A stretch of DNA of 64,000 nt from an uncultured Serinicoccus sp. (GCF_947487915.1 NZ_CANKYH010000009.1:186001-250000); one strand, 5' to 3'. Counted from the first letter of the stretch, positions 17,898-27,988 are shown. Notes: generated by a model not told the origin, from the sequence alone. Translations and numbers: made by a program.

Positions 17898-19832
17898 TCA
17901 GCGCAGGTGCTGGTCCCACCAGGCGAGGATGTGCTCGAAGCGCTGCTGCCGGTGCCGTGGCTGGCCGCTGCGGGTCAGCTCGTGGCCCTCGCCCGGGAAG
18001 ATGAGCAGCTGGGTGGGCACCCCGTTGCGCCGCAGCCGGGCGAAGAGCCGCTGGCCCTGCTCCAGGGGGCAGCGGAAGTCGCGCTCGGAGTGGATGATGA
18101 GCGTCGGCGTGGTGATGTTGTCGGCCCAGGTCAGCGGCGACTGCTCGTGCTGGTAGGCCCCGGCGTACTCGTCGGCGAAGAACCACCCGATGTCGCTCGT
18201 GCCGGCGAAGGAGTCCCAGGCGTTGACCGCGCGCTCGCTGATCGCGGCGGTGAACCGGTCGGAGTGACCGACGAGCCAGGTCGTCATGAGCCCGCCGTAG
18301 GACCCGCCCTGCACCCCGACGCGCGACTCGTCGAGCCCGGGGAGGGTCAGCGCATGGTCGAGGAGGGCGGTGAGGTCGGCGACGTCGACCGTGCCGATCG
18401 CCTCCTTGACCGACCGCCCGTGCTCCGCGCCGTAGCCGGAGCCGCCGCGCGGGTTGCCCATGACCACGGCATACCCCGCGCCGGCGAGGACCTGCGCCTC
18501 GTCGAAGAGGTTGCCGGAGTACTGCGTGTAGGGACCCCCGTGGATCATCAGGACCACCGGGTGGCCCGCCTTGCGCCGCGGCCGGGTGGTGGGCCGGAAG
18601 AGCCACCCGTGCACCGGGTAGCCGTCGTTCGCCGCCGCCGACAGCTCCTCCGGCTCGATCGGGTCAGCCGCGTCCCTCAGGTGGCGCCCGAAGTCCGTGC
18701 GCGCGGTGAGGGTCTCACCCGGCCGCCCGACGAACAGCTCGGCGTATGACGTGCGGGTGCCGGCGACGGCGACCACCAGGTCGCCTCCGGTGGCCAGCGC
18801 CGACACCGACACGTGTCCCTCGAGGAGGACGTGGCCCGAGCCGACGTCGCGGACCACGGTGTCCCCGCGGTGCTCGAAGGCCCCCACGACACGGCCGTCC
18901 GTGGTGATGACCGGTGCACAGGCCAGGTGGTCGGACTCGGCGTCGGTCAGGGCGACGCCCGGGCCGTCGAGCCGCCGCAGCACGGCGTTGCGGGCGACGA
19001 AGTCCTGCTTGGAGCTGCCCAGCTCGTTCGCCCCGTAGACCGCCGTGCCGTCGGTGCCCACCGTCACGCTGGCGACGCTGCCGGTGCCGTCGGTGTGCCT
19101 CCGGAAGCTCTTGCCGCGCAGGTCGACCGAGCAGACGTCACGGACCAGCGTGTCCGGGACCCAGGTGCCCCGTCGGTCCCGCGAGGCGAGGAAGGCGACC
19201 CGGGTGCCGCCGTGGATGAACGTGGGCTCGGTGTCGTCGCCCCCGCCCTGGGTGAGCCGGGTGCTGGTGGGGAGCTCGTCGGCGTCGGGGGCGTCACCGC
19301 TGGGCAGGTCCGTGAGGTCCAGCAGGAAGATCGTGCTGGGACGGTCCAGCACGTAGCCCAGGCCGTCGGCGAGGTAGGTGCTGTGGCTGATGAGGCGCGG
19401 GGCCTCCTGGTCGGGCTTGACGTCGTCGTCGGTCCCGTAGCGGCCGTCCTCCGGGACCCGTGCCGCGTAGGCCAGATGGGTGCTCCCGGGTGACCAGTCG
19501 AAGCTGCTCACGCCGAGCTTCTGCTCGGTCAGGACGCGGGCGTCGCCCCCGTCGGCGCGCATGACGTGCAGCTGGGCGGGGCCGTCCTCGCCGGCGCGCA
19601 GGAACGCCAGCAACCGGCCGTCGGGGGAGTAGCGGGGGGAGGAGTCGCGGGTGCTGCTCGTCAACCGGACCGGCTCGGCGCCCTCGTCGGTCAGGTCGAG
19701 GCGCCACAGGCTGGAGCGGTAGCGGTTGTCCTTGGTGTCCGGCCTGCTGACGGCGAAGACGACGTCGCCACCGTCCGGCCGCACGCTGGGGGAGGACAGG
19801 GTGCGGATCGCGGTCAGGTCTGAGGGTTTCAC
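17898..19832 (-). CDS. S9-family prolyl oligopeptidase / acylaminoacyl peptidase
   Basis: A 644-residue serine peptidase with an N-terminal beta-propeller (repeats such as RYSPDGRLLAFLR and DWSPGSTHLAYAAR) and a C-terminal alpha/beta-hydrolase domain. The catalytic serine is in QGGSYGGLMTTW (about residue 510), the aspartate in HSERDFRCP (about 583) and the histidine in GEGHELTRSG (about 615). No signal peptide is present, so it is probably cytoplasmic and trims acylated or short peptides. GTG 19832 is chosen because TAGGGT lies 7 nt upstream. It lies downstream of thyA and the Nudix-DHFR gene on the same strand but has its own promoter. Confidence 0.92.
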   Translation of the reverse strand: MKPSDLTAIRTLSSPSVRPDGGDVVFAVSRPDTKDNRYRSSLWRLDLTDEGAEPVRLTSSTRDSSPRYSPDGRLLAFLRAGEDGPAQLHVMRADGGDARVLTEQKLGVSSFDWSPGSTHLAYAARVPEDGRYGTDDDVKPDQEAPRLISHSTYLADGLGYVLDRPSTIFLLDLTDLPSGDAPDADELPTSTRLTQGGGDDTEPTFIHGGTRVAFLASRDRRGTWVPDTLVRDVCSVDLRGKSFRRHTDGTGSVASVTVGTDGTAVYGANELGSSKQDFVARNAVLRRLDGPGVALTDAESDHLACAPVITTDGRVVGAFEHRGDTVVRDVGSGHVLLEGHVSVSALATGGDLVVAVAGTRTSYAELFVGRPGETLTARTDFGRHLRDAADPIEPEELSAAANDGYPVHGWLFRPTTRPRRKAGHPVVLMIHGGPYTQYSGNLFDEAQVLAGAGYAVVMGNPRGGSGYGAEHGRSVKEAIGTVDVADLTALLDHALTLPGLDESRVGVQGGSYGGLMTTWLVGHSDRFTAAISERAVNAWDSFAGTSDIGWFFADEYAGAYQHEQSPLTWADNITTPTLIIHSERDFRCPLEQGQRLFARLRRNGVPTQLLIFPGEGHELTRSGQPRHRQQRFEHILAWWDQHLR

Positions 19833-19839
19833 GGCCTCG

Positions 19840-19845
19840 ACCCTA
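19840..19845 (-). promoter_or_regulatory. -10 element of the S9 peptidase gene
   Basis: TAGGGT on the minus strand, 7 nt before GTG 19832, consistent with a leaderless message separate from the thyA operon. Confidence 0.5.
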
Positions 19846-19878
19846 CGCCGCGGCGTGGCCGGGTCGGCCCCGGGTCGC

Positions 19879-20859
19879 TCAGCCCGTTACCGGCGCGGCC
19901 CGGCGCTCCAGGACCACCCACGCGCCGATCGCGTCGTCCCCCGGGCCGGGCTCGCGGGAGACCTCCTGCCACACCGCCGGGTCCACGGGCGGGAATCGGG
20001 TCCGGCCCTCCGGCTCCAGGTCGACCTCGGTGAGGACCAGCCGGCTGGCGTGCTCGATCGTCTGCGCGTAGATCTCCCCGCCACCGACGACGAACACCTC
20101 GGTGTCGCCGGCGATGAGCAGGGCCTCGGCGAGGGAGTGCGCCACGTCAGCACCTGGGGCCGACCAGTCGCGCTGCCGCGTGACCACGACCGTCCGCCGG
20201 CCGGGAAGGGCGCGGCCGATGGAGTCCCAGGTGCCGCGGCCCATGAGGAGGACCCCGCCCGTCGTCGTCTCCTTGAAGAAGCGCAGGTCGGCCGGCAGGT
20301 GCCAGGGCATCGCGGACCCGTCCCCGATGACCCGGTTGCGGCCGACCGCCGCCACCAGCGTGAGCGACTGCTGGAAGCCGTGCATCAGCAGCGAGCCGGT
20401 GCGGCCCTCCCGCAGGGCGTCCAGCGCCCGGCGCTCGTGCGGCACGACGGCGTCGGGGAGGGCGTCCAGCGGCCACCACCGCAGCTCGGCCGCCCGGTCG
20501 GCCTCGACGACGTGCGGTTCCCCCTCCCACGAGCTGGTGGTGACGAAGACGTCGACCCGCTGCTCGACCGGGTCGGGGAGGGCGCAGGTTCGGTGCACGG
20601 TCGCGACGTGGTGCAGGTCGGCAGCGCGCAGGGTCACCCCGAGCTCCTCCTCGGCCTCGCGGACCCCCGCCTGCGGGAAGGACTCACCGGCCTCGACGTG
20701 GCCGGCCGCGCCGCACGCCCACCAGCCGTCCATGAACGGCGTGCCGCGGCGCAGCTGCAGCAGCACCTCGGTGCCGTGCGAGCCCTCGCGCTGCAGGACG
20801 ACGTAGGTCGCGGGCACCAGGCGCCCGTCCGGGGGGCGCTGCACCGGGCCGGGCGTCAT
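19879..20859 (-). CDS. Nudix hydrolase - dihydrofolate reductase fusion
   Basis: A 326-residue fusion. The N-terminal Nudix domain (about residues 1-155) has a full Nudix box starting at residue 53 ([16 protein letters not shown], then AEEELGV). The C-terminal domain (about 165-326) is a complete [24 protein letters not shown], the catalytic-site [11 protein letters not shown], the NADPH-binding [16 protein letters not shown] and [16 protein letters not shown] regenerates tetrahydrofolate after the ThyA reaction, and thyA is the overlapping upstream gene (ATGA). The Nudix part may clean up an oxidised or pyrophosphorylated folate precursor or nucleotide; that is inference. Typical DHFRs are about 160 residues, so the extra domain is a true addition. 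Confidence 0.88.
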   Translation of the reverse strand: MTPGPVQRPPDGRLVPATYVVLQREGSHGTEVLLQLRRGTPFMDGWWACGAAGHVEAGESFPQAGVREAEEELGVTLRAADLHHVATVHRTCALPDPVEQRVDVFVTTSSWEGEPHVVEADRAAELRWWPLDALPDAVVPHERRALDALREGRTGSLLMHGFQQSLTLVAAVGRNRVIGDGSAMPWHLPADLRFFKETTTGGVLLMGRGTWDSIGRALPGRRTVVVTRQRDWSAPGADVAHSLAEALLIAGDTEVFVVGGGEIYAQTIEHASRLVLTEVDLEPEGRTRFPPVDPAVWQEVSREPGPGDDAIGAWVVLERRAAPVTG

Positions 20860-21677
20860 ACGGCGATCGGCGCCTTGATCGTGGGGGCGGCCACGTAGTC
20901 ACGGACCTCGATGTCCTCGATCTCGAAGGCGTCGATCTCGCGGACCTCGGGGTTGAGCCACAGGGTCGGCAGCGGCCCCGGGGTGCGGGTGAGCTGCTCG
21001 GCGGCCTGGTCGAGGTGGTTGAGGTAGAGGTGGGCGTCACCGAGGGTGTGCACGAAGTCCTTGGCCCGCAGGTCCGTGACCTGCGCCACCAGGTGCGTCA
21101 GCAGGGCGTAGGAGGCGATGTTGAACGGCACGCCGAGGAAGGTGTCGGCGCTGCGCTGGTAGAGCTGACAGGACAGCCAGCCCCGCCGGTCGGGGTCGTC
21201 GGCTGCCGCCGGCGCGACGTAGAACTGGAACATCGTGTGGCACGGCGGCAGCGCCATCCGGTCGACGTCGGCGACGTTCCAGGCGCTGACGACGTGGCGC
21301 CGCGAGTCCGGGTGGGCGCGCAGGCCCTCGACCAGCCGCTGGATCTGGTCGATGGTCCCCCCGTCCGGGGCCGGCCAGGAGCGCCACTGGTGCCCGTAGA
21401 CGGGGCCGAGGTCGCCGTGCTCGTCGGCCCACTCGTCCCAGATGGTGATCCGGCGCTCCTGCAGCCACCGGACGTTGGTGTCGCCGCGCAGGAACCAGAT
21501 GAGCTCGCCGACGATCGAGCGCAGGTGCAGCTTCTTGGTCGTCAGCGCGGGAAAGCCCTCGGTGAGGTCGAAGCGCATCTGGTGGCCGAAGACCGACAGC
21601 GTGCCGGTGCCGGTGCGGTCCTCCTTGCGCACCCCCTCGGTGCGGATCCGCTCCAGGAGGTCGAGGTATGCCTGCAT
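20856..21677 (-). CDS. thyA: Thymidylate synthase
   Basis: A 273-residue classical thymidylate synthase, converting dUMP and methylene-THF to dTMP and DHF. It has [18 protein letters not shown] near the N-terminus, [14 protein letters not shown], the catalytic cysteine in [12 protein letters not shown] (about residue 145), [19 protein letters not shown] and [12 protein letters not shown] 21677 is selected by a TAGAGT hexamer 7 nt upstream and by family N-termini (M-x-YLDLL); a GTG three codons earlier is possible. Its stop overlaps the Nudix-DHFR start, coupling dTMP synthesis to folate reduction. Confidence 0.95.
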   Translation of the reverse strand: MQAYLDLLERIRTEGVRKEDRTGTGTLSVFGHQMRFDLTEGFPALTTKKLHLRSIVGELIWFLRGDTNVRWLQERRITIWDEWADEHGDLGPVYGHQWRSWPAPDGGTIDQIQRLVEGLRAHPDSRRHVVSAWNVADVDRMALPPCHTMFQFYVAPAAADDPDRRGWLSCQLYQRSADTFLGVPFNIASYALLTHLVAQVTDLRAKDFVHTLGDAHLYLNHLDQAAEQLTRTPGPLPTLWLNPEVREIDAFEIEDIEVRDYVAAPTIKAPIAV

Positions 21678-21684
21678 GCCGCCC

Positions 21685-21690
21685 ACTCTA
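21685..21690 (-). promoter_or_regulatory. -10 element of thyA
   Basis: TAGAGT on the minus strand, 7 nt before ATG 21677. The divergent rnj promoter lies about 80 bp away. Confidence 0.5.
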
Positions 21691-21770
21691 GAGGCGCACC
21701 CCGACAGCCGAGCGCGATCGGCCGCCCCGCGGGCCCGTCGCCGCGGCGGTCGGACGCCGCACCGGGGGGC

Positions 21771-21776
21771 TACCCT
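21771..21776 (+). promoter_or_regulatory. -10 element of rnj
   Basis: TACCCT, 8 nt before ATG 21785, with no ribosome-binding site between; fits a leaderless message. Confidence 0.5.
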
Positions 21777-21784
21777 GGTGCGCC

Positions 21785-23470
21785 ATGAGCCACCCCCATC
21801 CCGAGCTGTCCGCGCCCCCGCCGCTGCCGGACGGGGGCGTCCGCGTCATCCCGCTCGGGGGGCTCGGTGAGGTGGGCCGCAACATGGCCGTCATCGAGCA
21901 CCGCGGCAAGCTGCTGGTCATCGACTGCGGCGTGCTCTTCCCCGAGGAGCACCACCCCGGGATCGACCTCATCCTCCCCGACTTCACCGCGATCGAGGAC
22001 CGGCTGGACGACATCGTCGCCATCGTGCTGACGCACGGGCACGAGGACCACATCGGCGCCGTCCCCTACCTCCTGCGGCTCAAGCCGGACATCCCGCTGG
22101 TCGGCTCCCAGCTGACCCTCGCGCTCATCGAGGCCAAGCTCAAGGAGCACAAGATCACCCCGCTCACCCTCGGCGTGACCGAGGGCGGGCGCGAGCAGCT
22201 CGGCCCGTTCGACTGCGAGTTCGTCGCCGTCAACCACTCCATCCCCGACGCCCTGGCCGTCTTCATCCGCACGTCCGGCGGCACGATCCTGCACACCGGC
22301 GACTTCAAGATGGACCAGCTGCCGCTGGACGGCCGGATCACCGACCTGCGTGCCTTCGCCCGGCTGGGGGAGGAGGGCGTCGACCTGTTCATGACCGACT
22401 CGACCAACGCCCACGTCCCGGGCTTCACGACGCCCGAGCGGCAGATCGCCCCGGCCATCGAGCGGGTCTTCCACAACGCCGCCCGCCGCATCATCGTCGC
22501 CTGCTTCTCCTCGCACGTGCACCGCGTCCAGCAGGTGCTCGACGCGGCCGAGGAGTCAGGCCGCAAGGTGGCCATGGTCGGTCGCTCGATGATCCGCAAC
22601 ATGGGCATCGCTGCGGACCTGGGATACCTGCGCATCCCGGACGGCGTGCTCGTCGACCTCAACCGGCTGACCCGGCTGCCCGACGACCAGCAGGTGCTCG
22701 TCTGCACGGGGTCGCAGGGCGAGCCCATGGCGGCCCTGTCCCGCATGGCGGGTGGCGACCACAAGATCGACGTGGGCGAGGGCGACACCGTGCTGCTCGC
22801 CTCCTCGCTCATCCCCGGCAACGAGAACGCCGTCTACCGCGTCATCAACGGGCTGACCCGCCGCGGGGCGGACGTTGTGCACAAGGAGAACGCGCTGGTG
22901 CACGTCTCCGGGCACGCCAGCGCCGGCGAGCTGCTCTACTGCTACAACGTCGTGCGTCCCCGCAACGTCCTGCCGGTGCACGGCGAGTGGAGGCACATGG
23001 TGGCCAACGCCGACCTCGCCGTCCAGACGGGCGTGCCCCGCGACAACGTCGTGATCGCCGAGGACGGCGTCGTGGTGGACCTCCTCGACGGGCAGGTCCG
23101 CATCGCGGGAGCCGTCGACTGCGGCTACGTCTACGTCGACGGCTCGCTCGTCGGCGCCGCGGACGAGACGCTGCTCAAGGACCGCCGGATCCTGCGCGAC
23201 GAGGGCTTCGTGACGATCATCCTCGTCCGGGACGCCTCCTCGGGGGCGATCGCCGCCGGTCCCGAGATCCAGACCCGCGGCTTCGCCGAGGGCGAGGACG
23301 TCTTCGAGCGGGTCCGCCCCAAGCTGGTCGCGGCGCTCGAGGAGGCCCAGCGCACGGGCACCCAGGACAGCTACCAGCTGCAGCAGGTCATCCGCCGCAC
23401 GGTCGGGTCCTTCGTCGGCAACAAGCTGCGCCGCCGCCCCATGATCATCCCCATCGTCATCGACGCCTGA
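21785..23470 (+). CDS. rnj: Ribonuclease J
   Basis: A 561-residue beta-CASP metallo-beta-lactamase nuclease with endo- and 5'-3' exoribonuclease activity in mRNA decay and rRNA maturation. The zinc motif [11 protein letters not shown] is at about residues 82-92. Further metal ligands are in HTGDFKMDQ and in the beta-CASP region, [14 protein letters not shown]. The late [11 protein letters not shown] and [10 protein letters not shown] match RNase J. Its length is as expected (about 555). Downstream in actinobacteria RNase J often neighbours ftsK, as it does here (two small genes intervene on the other strand). There is no sign of a leader. Confidence 0.95.
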   Translation: MSHPHPELSAPPPLPDGGVRVIPLGGLGEVGRNMAVIEHRGKLLVIDCGVLFPEEHHPGIDLILPDFTAIEDRLDDIVAIVLTHGHEDHIGAVPYLLRLKPDIPLVGSQLTLALIEAKLKEHKITPLTLGVTEGGREQLGPFDCEFVAVNHSIPDALAVFIRTSGGTILHTGDFKMDQLPLDGRITDLRAFARLGEEGVDLFMTDSTNAHVPGFTTPERQIAPAIERVFHNAARRIIVACFSSHVHRVQQVLDAAEESGRKVAMVGRSMIRNMGIAADLGYLRIPDGVLVDLNRLTRLPDDQQVLVCTGSQGEPMAALSRMAGGDHKIDVGEGDTVLLASSLIPGNENAVYRVINGLTRRGADVVHKENALVHVSGHASAGELLYCYNVVRPRNVLPVHGEWRHMVANADLAVQTGVPRDNVVIAEDGVVVDLLDGQVRIAGAVDCGYVYVDGSLVGAADETLLKDRRILRDEGFVTIILVRDASSGAIAAGPEIQTRGFAEGEDVFERVRPKLVAALEEAQRTGTQDSYQLQQVIRRTVGSFVGNKLRRRPMIIPIVIDA

Positions 23471-23486
23471 GCCGGGTCGGCTGCCG

Positions 23487-23852
23487 TCAGTCCTCGGGGT
23501 GGTCGGGGCGACCGAGCCGGCGACGCAGGCGGGCCGCCTCCGCGGCGATCTGCGCCTCGGTGGGCTCGCGGTCCAGACGCAGCGTGGTGGCGTGGATCGC
23601 GACGCCGACGCCCCAGCCCAGCATCGGCCAGATGGGCCAGTAGTAGCCCATGCCGGACACCAGCCAGATGGCGGTCAGGAGCGTCATGACGATGAGGTAG
23701 ACCGACAGGTGCTGGGCGAACTCCTTGCGCTGCTGGAGCCGCTGCAGCGCCCGCTCGCGCATCTCGGGGTCGAGCTCGGTGTGCGGCCGGTAGGGCTGCA
23801 GCGGGAAGCTCCCCTCGACCGGGTCGTGCGGTCCCTGCGGTGTCTGGCTCAC
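23487..23852 (-). CDS. 2TM domain protein
   Basis: A small protein (121 residues from the GTG at 23852) with the 2TM-domain pattern. A charged stretch, MRERALQRLQQRKEFAQHL, is followed by two membrane helices (VYLIVMTLLTAIWLVSGMG and YYWPIWPMLGWGVGVAIHA) and an amphipathic tail. The WPIWPMLGWG turn is characteristic. TACGCT lies 6 nt before the GTG, so it may have its own leaderless promoter although it follows the next gene by only 13 bp. Function unknown. Confidence 0.75.
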   Translation of the reverse strand: MSQTPQGPHDPVEGSFPLQPYRPHTELDPEMRERALQRLQQRKEFAQHLSVYLIVMTLLTAIWLVSGMGYYWPIWPMLGWGVGVAIHATTLRLDREPTEAQIAAEAARLRRRLGRPDHPED

Positions 23853-23865
23853 CGCTCCAGCGTAC

Positions 23866-24225
23866 TCAGAACGGGCCACGGCCACGTCCCGCTCGCCCGT
23901 CGAGGATCCGCGCGACGTCGGGCACCAGGCAGAAGCCCCACCCGATCATGACCCAGACCGGCCAGAAGTGTCCGCCGCCGCTCACCGCCCAGACGGCGAT
24001 GAGCAGCCCGATGAGCGCTGCCGCCCGCACGACCCTGTCCCGGCTGGCGGTCAGGCCGCCCCGGCCGTGCGGGCCGCACGCCGGGAAGCCGCCCACCCGC
24101 CCCGGTCTCGGCTGCCCGGGCAGCTCCTCCGCCCCGCCCGTCCCGGGCACGGGCAGCGGCGGCGGGGCGCCCGTCGCACCGGTCGTGTCGAACGGGCCGG
24201 GTCGGCCCTGCACCGGGATGGTCAT
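23866..24225 (-). CDS. 2TM domain-like membrane protein
   Basis: A 119-residue protein with a Pro/Gly-rich N-terminal half (PPPLPVPGTGG...) and two hydrophobic helices around VVRAAALIGLLIAVWAVSGGG and FWPVWVMIGWGFCLVPDVA. The HFWPVWVMIGWG turn is closely similar to the WPIWPMLGWG of the downstream gene, so the pair look like tandem paralogues. GGAG precedes the ATG. Function unknown. Confidence 0.72.
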   Translation of the reverse strand: MTIPVQGRPGPFDTTGATGAPPPLPVPGTGGAEELPGQPRPGRVGGFPACGPHGRGGLTASRDRVVRAAALIGLLIAVWAVSGGGHFWPVWVMIGWGFCLVPDVARILDGRAGRGRGPF

Positions 24226-24393
24226 GGCAGCTCCTCGCTGGTCGGACGGTATGCCTCGACGCTAGACGGCGCAGCGGCACGGGGGGCGTGACACCTGTCA
24301 GCGGGTGGCCGGGTGCCCCGTCACGACGGGCACGGCGAACCCCGGTCGGGCGACGGACGGCGTGGGACCGGTGTGACGACGGTGACCATTGGG

Positions 24394-24399
24394 TACGGT
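24394..24399 (+). promoter_or_regulatory. -10 element of ftsK
   Basis: TACGGT ends 6 nt before GTG 24406 with no ribosome-binding site, which supports that GTG over the upstream alternatives at 24373 and 24313. Most of 24226-24393 shows no other feature to me. Confidence 0.45.
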
Positions 24400-24405
24400 G
24401 CGACC

Positions 24406-27267
24406 GTGGCCAAGACTGCGACCTCGACCCGAGCCGGCTCCGGCGGCGCCTCCCGGCGCCCCGCGAGCCGATCGACGACGACCAAGGGCCGCGGCTCGGC
24501 CGGCTCGGGCCGGGGCAAGCCCGCCGCCTCCCGGCCGGCCGACGGCCCCTCGCTCCCGGGCCGGGCGTTGCGCGGCATCGCGGGGGTCACCGGGGGCACG
24601 GTGCGGGCGATGACCGACACGGCCCACGACCTGGACCCCGAGCACCGGCGCGACGGCGCCGGGTTCCTCCTGCTCGCCCTGGCCCTGGTCGTGGCCCTGC
24701 GGGAGTGGTGGGGCCTGGACGGCTACGTCGGTGACGTCATCCACGTCGCGGCCGCAGGCACCTTCGGGCGGGTCGCGCTCGTCCTGCCGGCGGTGCTCCT
24801 CTTCTTCGCCGTCCGACTCTTCCGCGCCCCGGGGGAGCAGCAGGCGACTAACCGGATGAGCATCGGCATGACCGCCATCCTCGTGTCCGCCAGCGGCATC
24901 ACCCACCTCGCGACCGGCAACCCCGACTACGCCGAGGGCTCGGCGGTGCTGCAGCGCTCCGGCGGGATCCTCGGCTTCATGGCCTCCTCCATCCCGGCGT
25001 CGGCCATCACCGTGACCGGGGCCTACATCGTGCTCACCCTGCTGGGTGTCTTCGGGTTCCTCGTCCTCACGCGCACCCCCGTGCACCGCATCCCCGACCG
25101 GATCCGCGAGGTCGAGCAGCAGCTCTTCGACTCCGCCCGCTTCGACGAGGTCGACGCCGACGGCAACCCGTTGCCGCGTCGTCGCCGCGGCGCCGGGGAC
25201 GTCGACGGCCCACGGGAGGGGGACGTGCCCTTCGACCAGGCCGCGGAGGTCGACCGCGCGGCGCGGCGTGCCCGGCGGGCAGGGGCCCGCAAGGCCGCGG
25301 CCGGCGACGACAGCGCGGGGGAGGTCACGCCACCGGCGACCGGCGGGACCACGGCGAAGGCCGCCCCCCGGCCCGGGCCGAGGGCGGCTCCGGCCCGGGA
25401 CGCCCAGGGCGACTCCACGGACGAGATCCCCGGGCCCCGTCCCGGGCAGAAGCGGCCGGCCGCCCCCACCGCGGTCGAGAAGGCCAAGGCGGCGAAGTCC
25501 GAGCTCGAGGCACCGCCGACGGCCCAGCTGCCACAGCGGGTGGAGCAGCTGCAACTCGCCGGCGACATCACCTACACCCTCCCGGAGTCCGCGCTGCTCA
25601 AGCCCGGCACCCCGCACAAGGAACGCTCGGAGGCCAACGACAAGGTGGTCGAGGCGCTGACCGGCGTGCTCGAGGACTTCAACATCGACGCCCAGGTCAC
25701 CGACTTCAGCCGGGGGCCGACCGTCACCCGCTACGAGGTGGAGCTCGGACCCGGCGTCAAGGTGGAGCGGATCACCGCGCTGTCCAAGAACATCGCGTAT
25801 GCCGTCGCCAGCGCCGACGTGCGCATCCTGTCGCCCATCCCGGGCAAGTCGGCGGTCGGCGTGGAGATCCCCAACGCGGACCGGGAGAACGTCAGCCTCG
25901 GCGACGTCCTGCGCAGCCAGACGGCGCGCAACAACACCCATCCGATGGTCATGGGCGTCGGCAAGGACGTCGAGGGTGGCTACGTCATCGCCAACCTCGC
26001 CAAGATGCCGCACATGCTCGTCGCCGGGGCCACCGGCTCCGGCAAGTCGAGCTTCGTCAACTCGATGATCACCTCGATCCTCATGCGGTCGACCCCCGAC
26101 GAGGTGCGCCTCATCCTCGTCGACCCCAAGCGGGTCGAGCTCACGGCATACGAGGGCGTCCCGCACCTCATCACCCCCATCATCACCAACCCCAAGAAGG
26201 CCGCCGAGGCGCTCGCCTGGGTGGTCAAGGAGATGGACCACCGCTACGACGACCTCGCGGCGTTCGGCTACAAGCACATCGACGACTTCAACAAGGCCAT
26301 CCGGGCCGGCAAGGTCACGCCCCCGCCGGGGTCGGAGCGGGTGCTGCAGCCCTACCCCTACCTGCTCGTCGTCGTGGACGAGCTCGCCGACCTCATGATG
26401 GTCGCCCCGCGCGACGTCGAGGAGTCGGTGGTGCGCATCACCCAGCTCGCCCGGGCTGCCGGCATCCACCTGGTGCTCGCCACCCAGCGCCCCAGCGTCG
26501 ACGTGGTCACCGGCCTCATCAAGGCCAACGTGCCGAGCCGGATGGCCTTCGCGACGTCCTCGCTGGCCGACTCGCGGGTCGTGCTGGACCAGCCGGGTGC
26601 GGAGAAGCTCATCGGCATGGGCGACGCGCTCTTCCTGCCCATGGGCGCGAGCAAGACGATGCGCGTGCAGGGGTCCTGGGTCACCGAGTCCGAGATCCAC
26701 GACGTCGTCGCGCACGTCACCGGGCAGCTCAAGCCGAAGTACGTCGAGGAGGTCATCGCCGCTCCGGCCAGGAAGCAGATCGACGAGGACATCGGCGACG
26801 ACCTCGATCTCCTCCTCCAGGCCACCGAGCAGGTCGTCACGACCCAGTTCGGCTCGACCTCGATGCTGCAGCGCAAGCTGCGCGTCGGCTTCGCCAAGGC
26901 GGGCCGCCTCATGGACCTCATGGAGAGCCGGGGCATCGTGGGACCGTCCGAGGGCAGCAAGGCCCGCGACGTGCTGGTCAAGCCCGACGACCTCGCGACC
27001 ACCCTCGCGCTGATGCAGGGTCAGGACCCGCCCCGACCCGAGGTGGAGTCCGACACCGCCCCCTTCGACGCTGACCCGACGGAGGTCGACGCCGAGGACG
27101 ACGCCGGCGACGAGGAGCTGTCCGGCTCCCCGCGCGGAGACGGCGCGCCGGCCCACCCGGCCCCTCGGGACACCCGCTACGACGGCGACCCGATCAGCGG
27201 CAGCTACGTCGAGGACGAGGAGGAACCCGAGAGCGAGGACGCCTGGTCGCTCACGGGGCGTGACTGA
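24406..27267 (+). CDS. ftsK: DNA translocase FtsK/SpoIIIE
   Basis: A 953-residue DNA translocase that pumps chromosomal DNA through the division septum. After a basic, low-complexity N-terminus come about four membrane helices (for example GFLLLALALVVALREWWGL and LVLPAVLLFFAVRLF). A linker rich in Pro, Ala and Lys of about 150-200 residues follows, then the motor. Walker A is GATGSGKSSF near residue 542 and Walker B is VVVDELADLMM near 654. The C-terminal gamma domain is recognisable (STSMLQRKLRVGFAKAGRLMDLMES). The acidic extreme C-terminus (DEEEPESEDAW) is unusual. The GTG start is chosen by its -10 spacing. Confidence 0.94.
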   Translation: MAKTATSTRAGSGGASRRPASRSTTTKGRGSAGSGRGKPAASRPADGPSLPGRALRGIAGVTGGTVRAMTDTAHDLDPEHRRDGAGFLLLALALVVALREWWGLDGYVGDVIHVAAAGTFGRVALVLPAVLLFFAVRLFRAPGEQQATNRMSIGMTAILVSASGITHLATGNPDYAEGSAVLQRSGGILGFMASSIPASAITVTGAYIVLTLLGVFGFLVLTRTPVHRIPDRIREVEQQLFDSARFDEVDADGNPLPRRRRGAGDVDGPREGDVPFDQAAEVDRAARRARRAGARKAAAGDDSAGEVTPPATGGTTAKAAPRPGPRAAPARDAQGDSTDEIPGPRPGQKRPAAPTAVEKAKAAKSELEAPPTAQLPQRVEQLQLAGDITYTLPESALLKPGTPHKERSEANDKVVEALTGVLEDFNIDAQVTDFSRGPTVTRYEVELGPGVKVERITALSKNIAYAVASADVRILSPIPGKSAVGVEIPNADRENVSLGDVLRSQTARNNTHPMVMGVGKDVEGGYVIANLAKMPHMLVAGATGSGKSSFVNSMITSILMRSTPDEVRLILVDPKRVELTAYEGVPHLITPIITNPKKAAEALAWVVKEMDHRYDDLAAFGYKHIDDFNKAIRAGKVTPPPGSERVLQPYPYLLVVVDELADLMMVAPRDVEESVVRITQLARAAGIHLVLATQRPSVDVVTGLIKANVPSRMAFATSSLADSRVVLDQPGAEKLIGMGDALFLPMGASKTMRVQGSWVTESEIHDVVAHVTGQLKPKYVEEVIAAPARKQIDEDIGDDLDLLLQATEQVVTTQFGSTSMLQRKLRVGFAKAGRLMDLMESRGIVGPSEGSKARDVLVKPDDLATTLALMQGQDPPRPEVESDTAPFDADPTEVDAEDDAGDEELSGSPRGDGAPAHPAPRDTRYDGDPISGSYVEDEEEPESEDAWSLTGRD

Positions 27268-27988
27268 CGTGGCTCCCGGGCGCCGCAGCTCGTGGGAGTG
27301 GGTCGCGGCCGGGACCGGCCTCTGGGAGTCGACGCTCGCGTCCGTCGAGGACCAGGCGCTGCGGGCACCCTCGCTGCTGCCCGGGTGGAGCCGGGCGCAC
27401 GTCGTGGCGCACGTCGCGCTCAACGCCCGCGCCCTGGGCCACCTCGTCACCTGGGCCCGCACCGGCGTCGAGACGCCCATGTATGCCTCGCCGCAGGCTC
27501 GCGACGCCGACATCGAGGAGCTGGCCGGCGCCCCGGCGCAGGTCCTGCGGGTGCGTTCGCGCGAGGAGGCGCAGGCGCTGGCGCAGGGGATGGGGCAGCT
27601 GGGGGCGGAGCAGTGGCAGGTCCGGGTGCGCGTCCGGCAGGGCACCGCGATCGCGGCGGACACGATCCCCTGGCTCCGGGCGCGGGAGGTCTTCCTGCAC
27701 GCGCTCGACCTGGGCGCCGGGGCCTGCGACCAGGACCTGCCCGTAGCCTTCGCCCACGCCCTCCTGGGCGACGTCTCCCGGCAGCGGTCCCGCGTGGAGG
27801 GCCACCCGAGCCTGGTCCTGCGCGAGGAGGACGGCCGGGCCCGCTGGGAGGTCGGTCGCCCCGGGCCGGGGGCGCCGCAGGTGGTCGGCGACGTCCGCGC
27901 GCTGGCGGCCTGGGTGACCGGGCGCCCGGTCACGCTGCCGGTCGCGGCCACCGGGGGCGGGCTGCCGCAGCTGCCGCCCTGGCTCTAG
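27260..27988 (+). CDS. Maleylpyruvate isomerase-type mycothiol-dependent enzyme
   Basis: A 242-residue DinB-like four-helix protein of the MDMPI_N family. The metal-site pattern WSRAHVVAHVALNARALGHL occurs around residues 43-62, with further ligands expected in the helix AREVFLHALDLGAGA. The family includes the mycothiol-dependent maleylpyruvate isomerase and related transferases. A gentisate pathway is not visible here, so the substrate is open. GTG 27260 overlaps the ftsK stop by 8 bp; GTG 27269 is an alternative start. It is presumably co-transcribed with ftsK. Confidence 0.8.
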   Translation: MTDVAPGRRSSWEWVAAGTGLWESTLASVEDQALRAPSLLPGWSRAHVVAHVALNARALGHLVTWARTGVETPMYASPQARDADIEELAGAPAQVLRVRSREEAQALAQGMGQLGAEQWQVRVRVRQGTAIAADTIPWLRAREVFLHALDLGAGACDQDLPVAFAHALLGDVSRQRSRVEGHPSLVLREEDGRARWEVGRPGPGAPQVVGDVRALAAWVTGRPVTLPVAATGGGLPQLPPWL

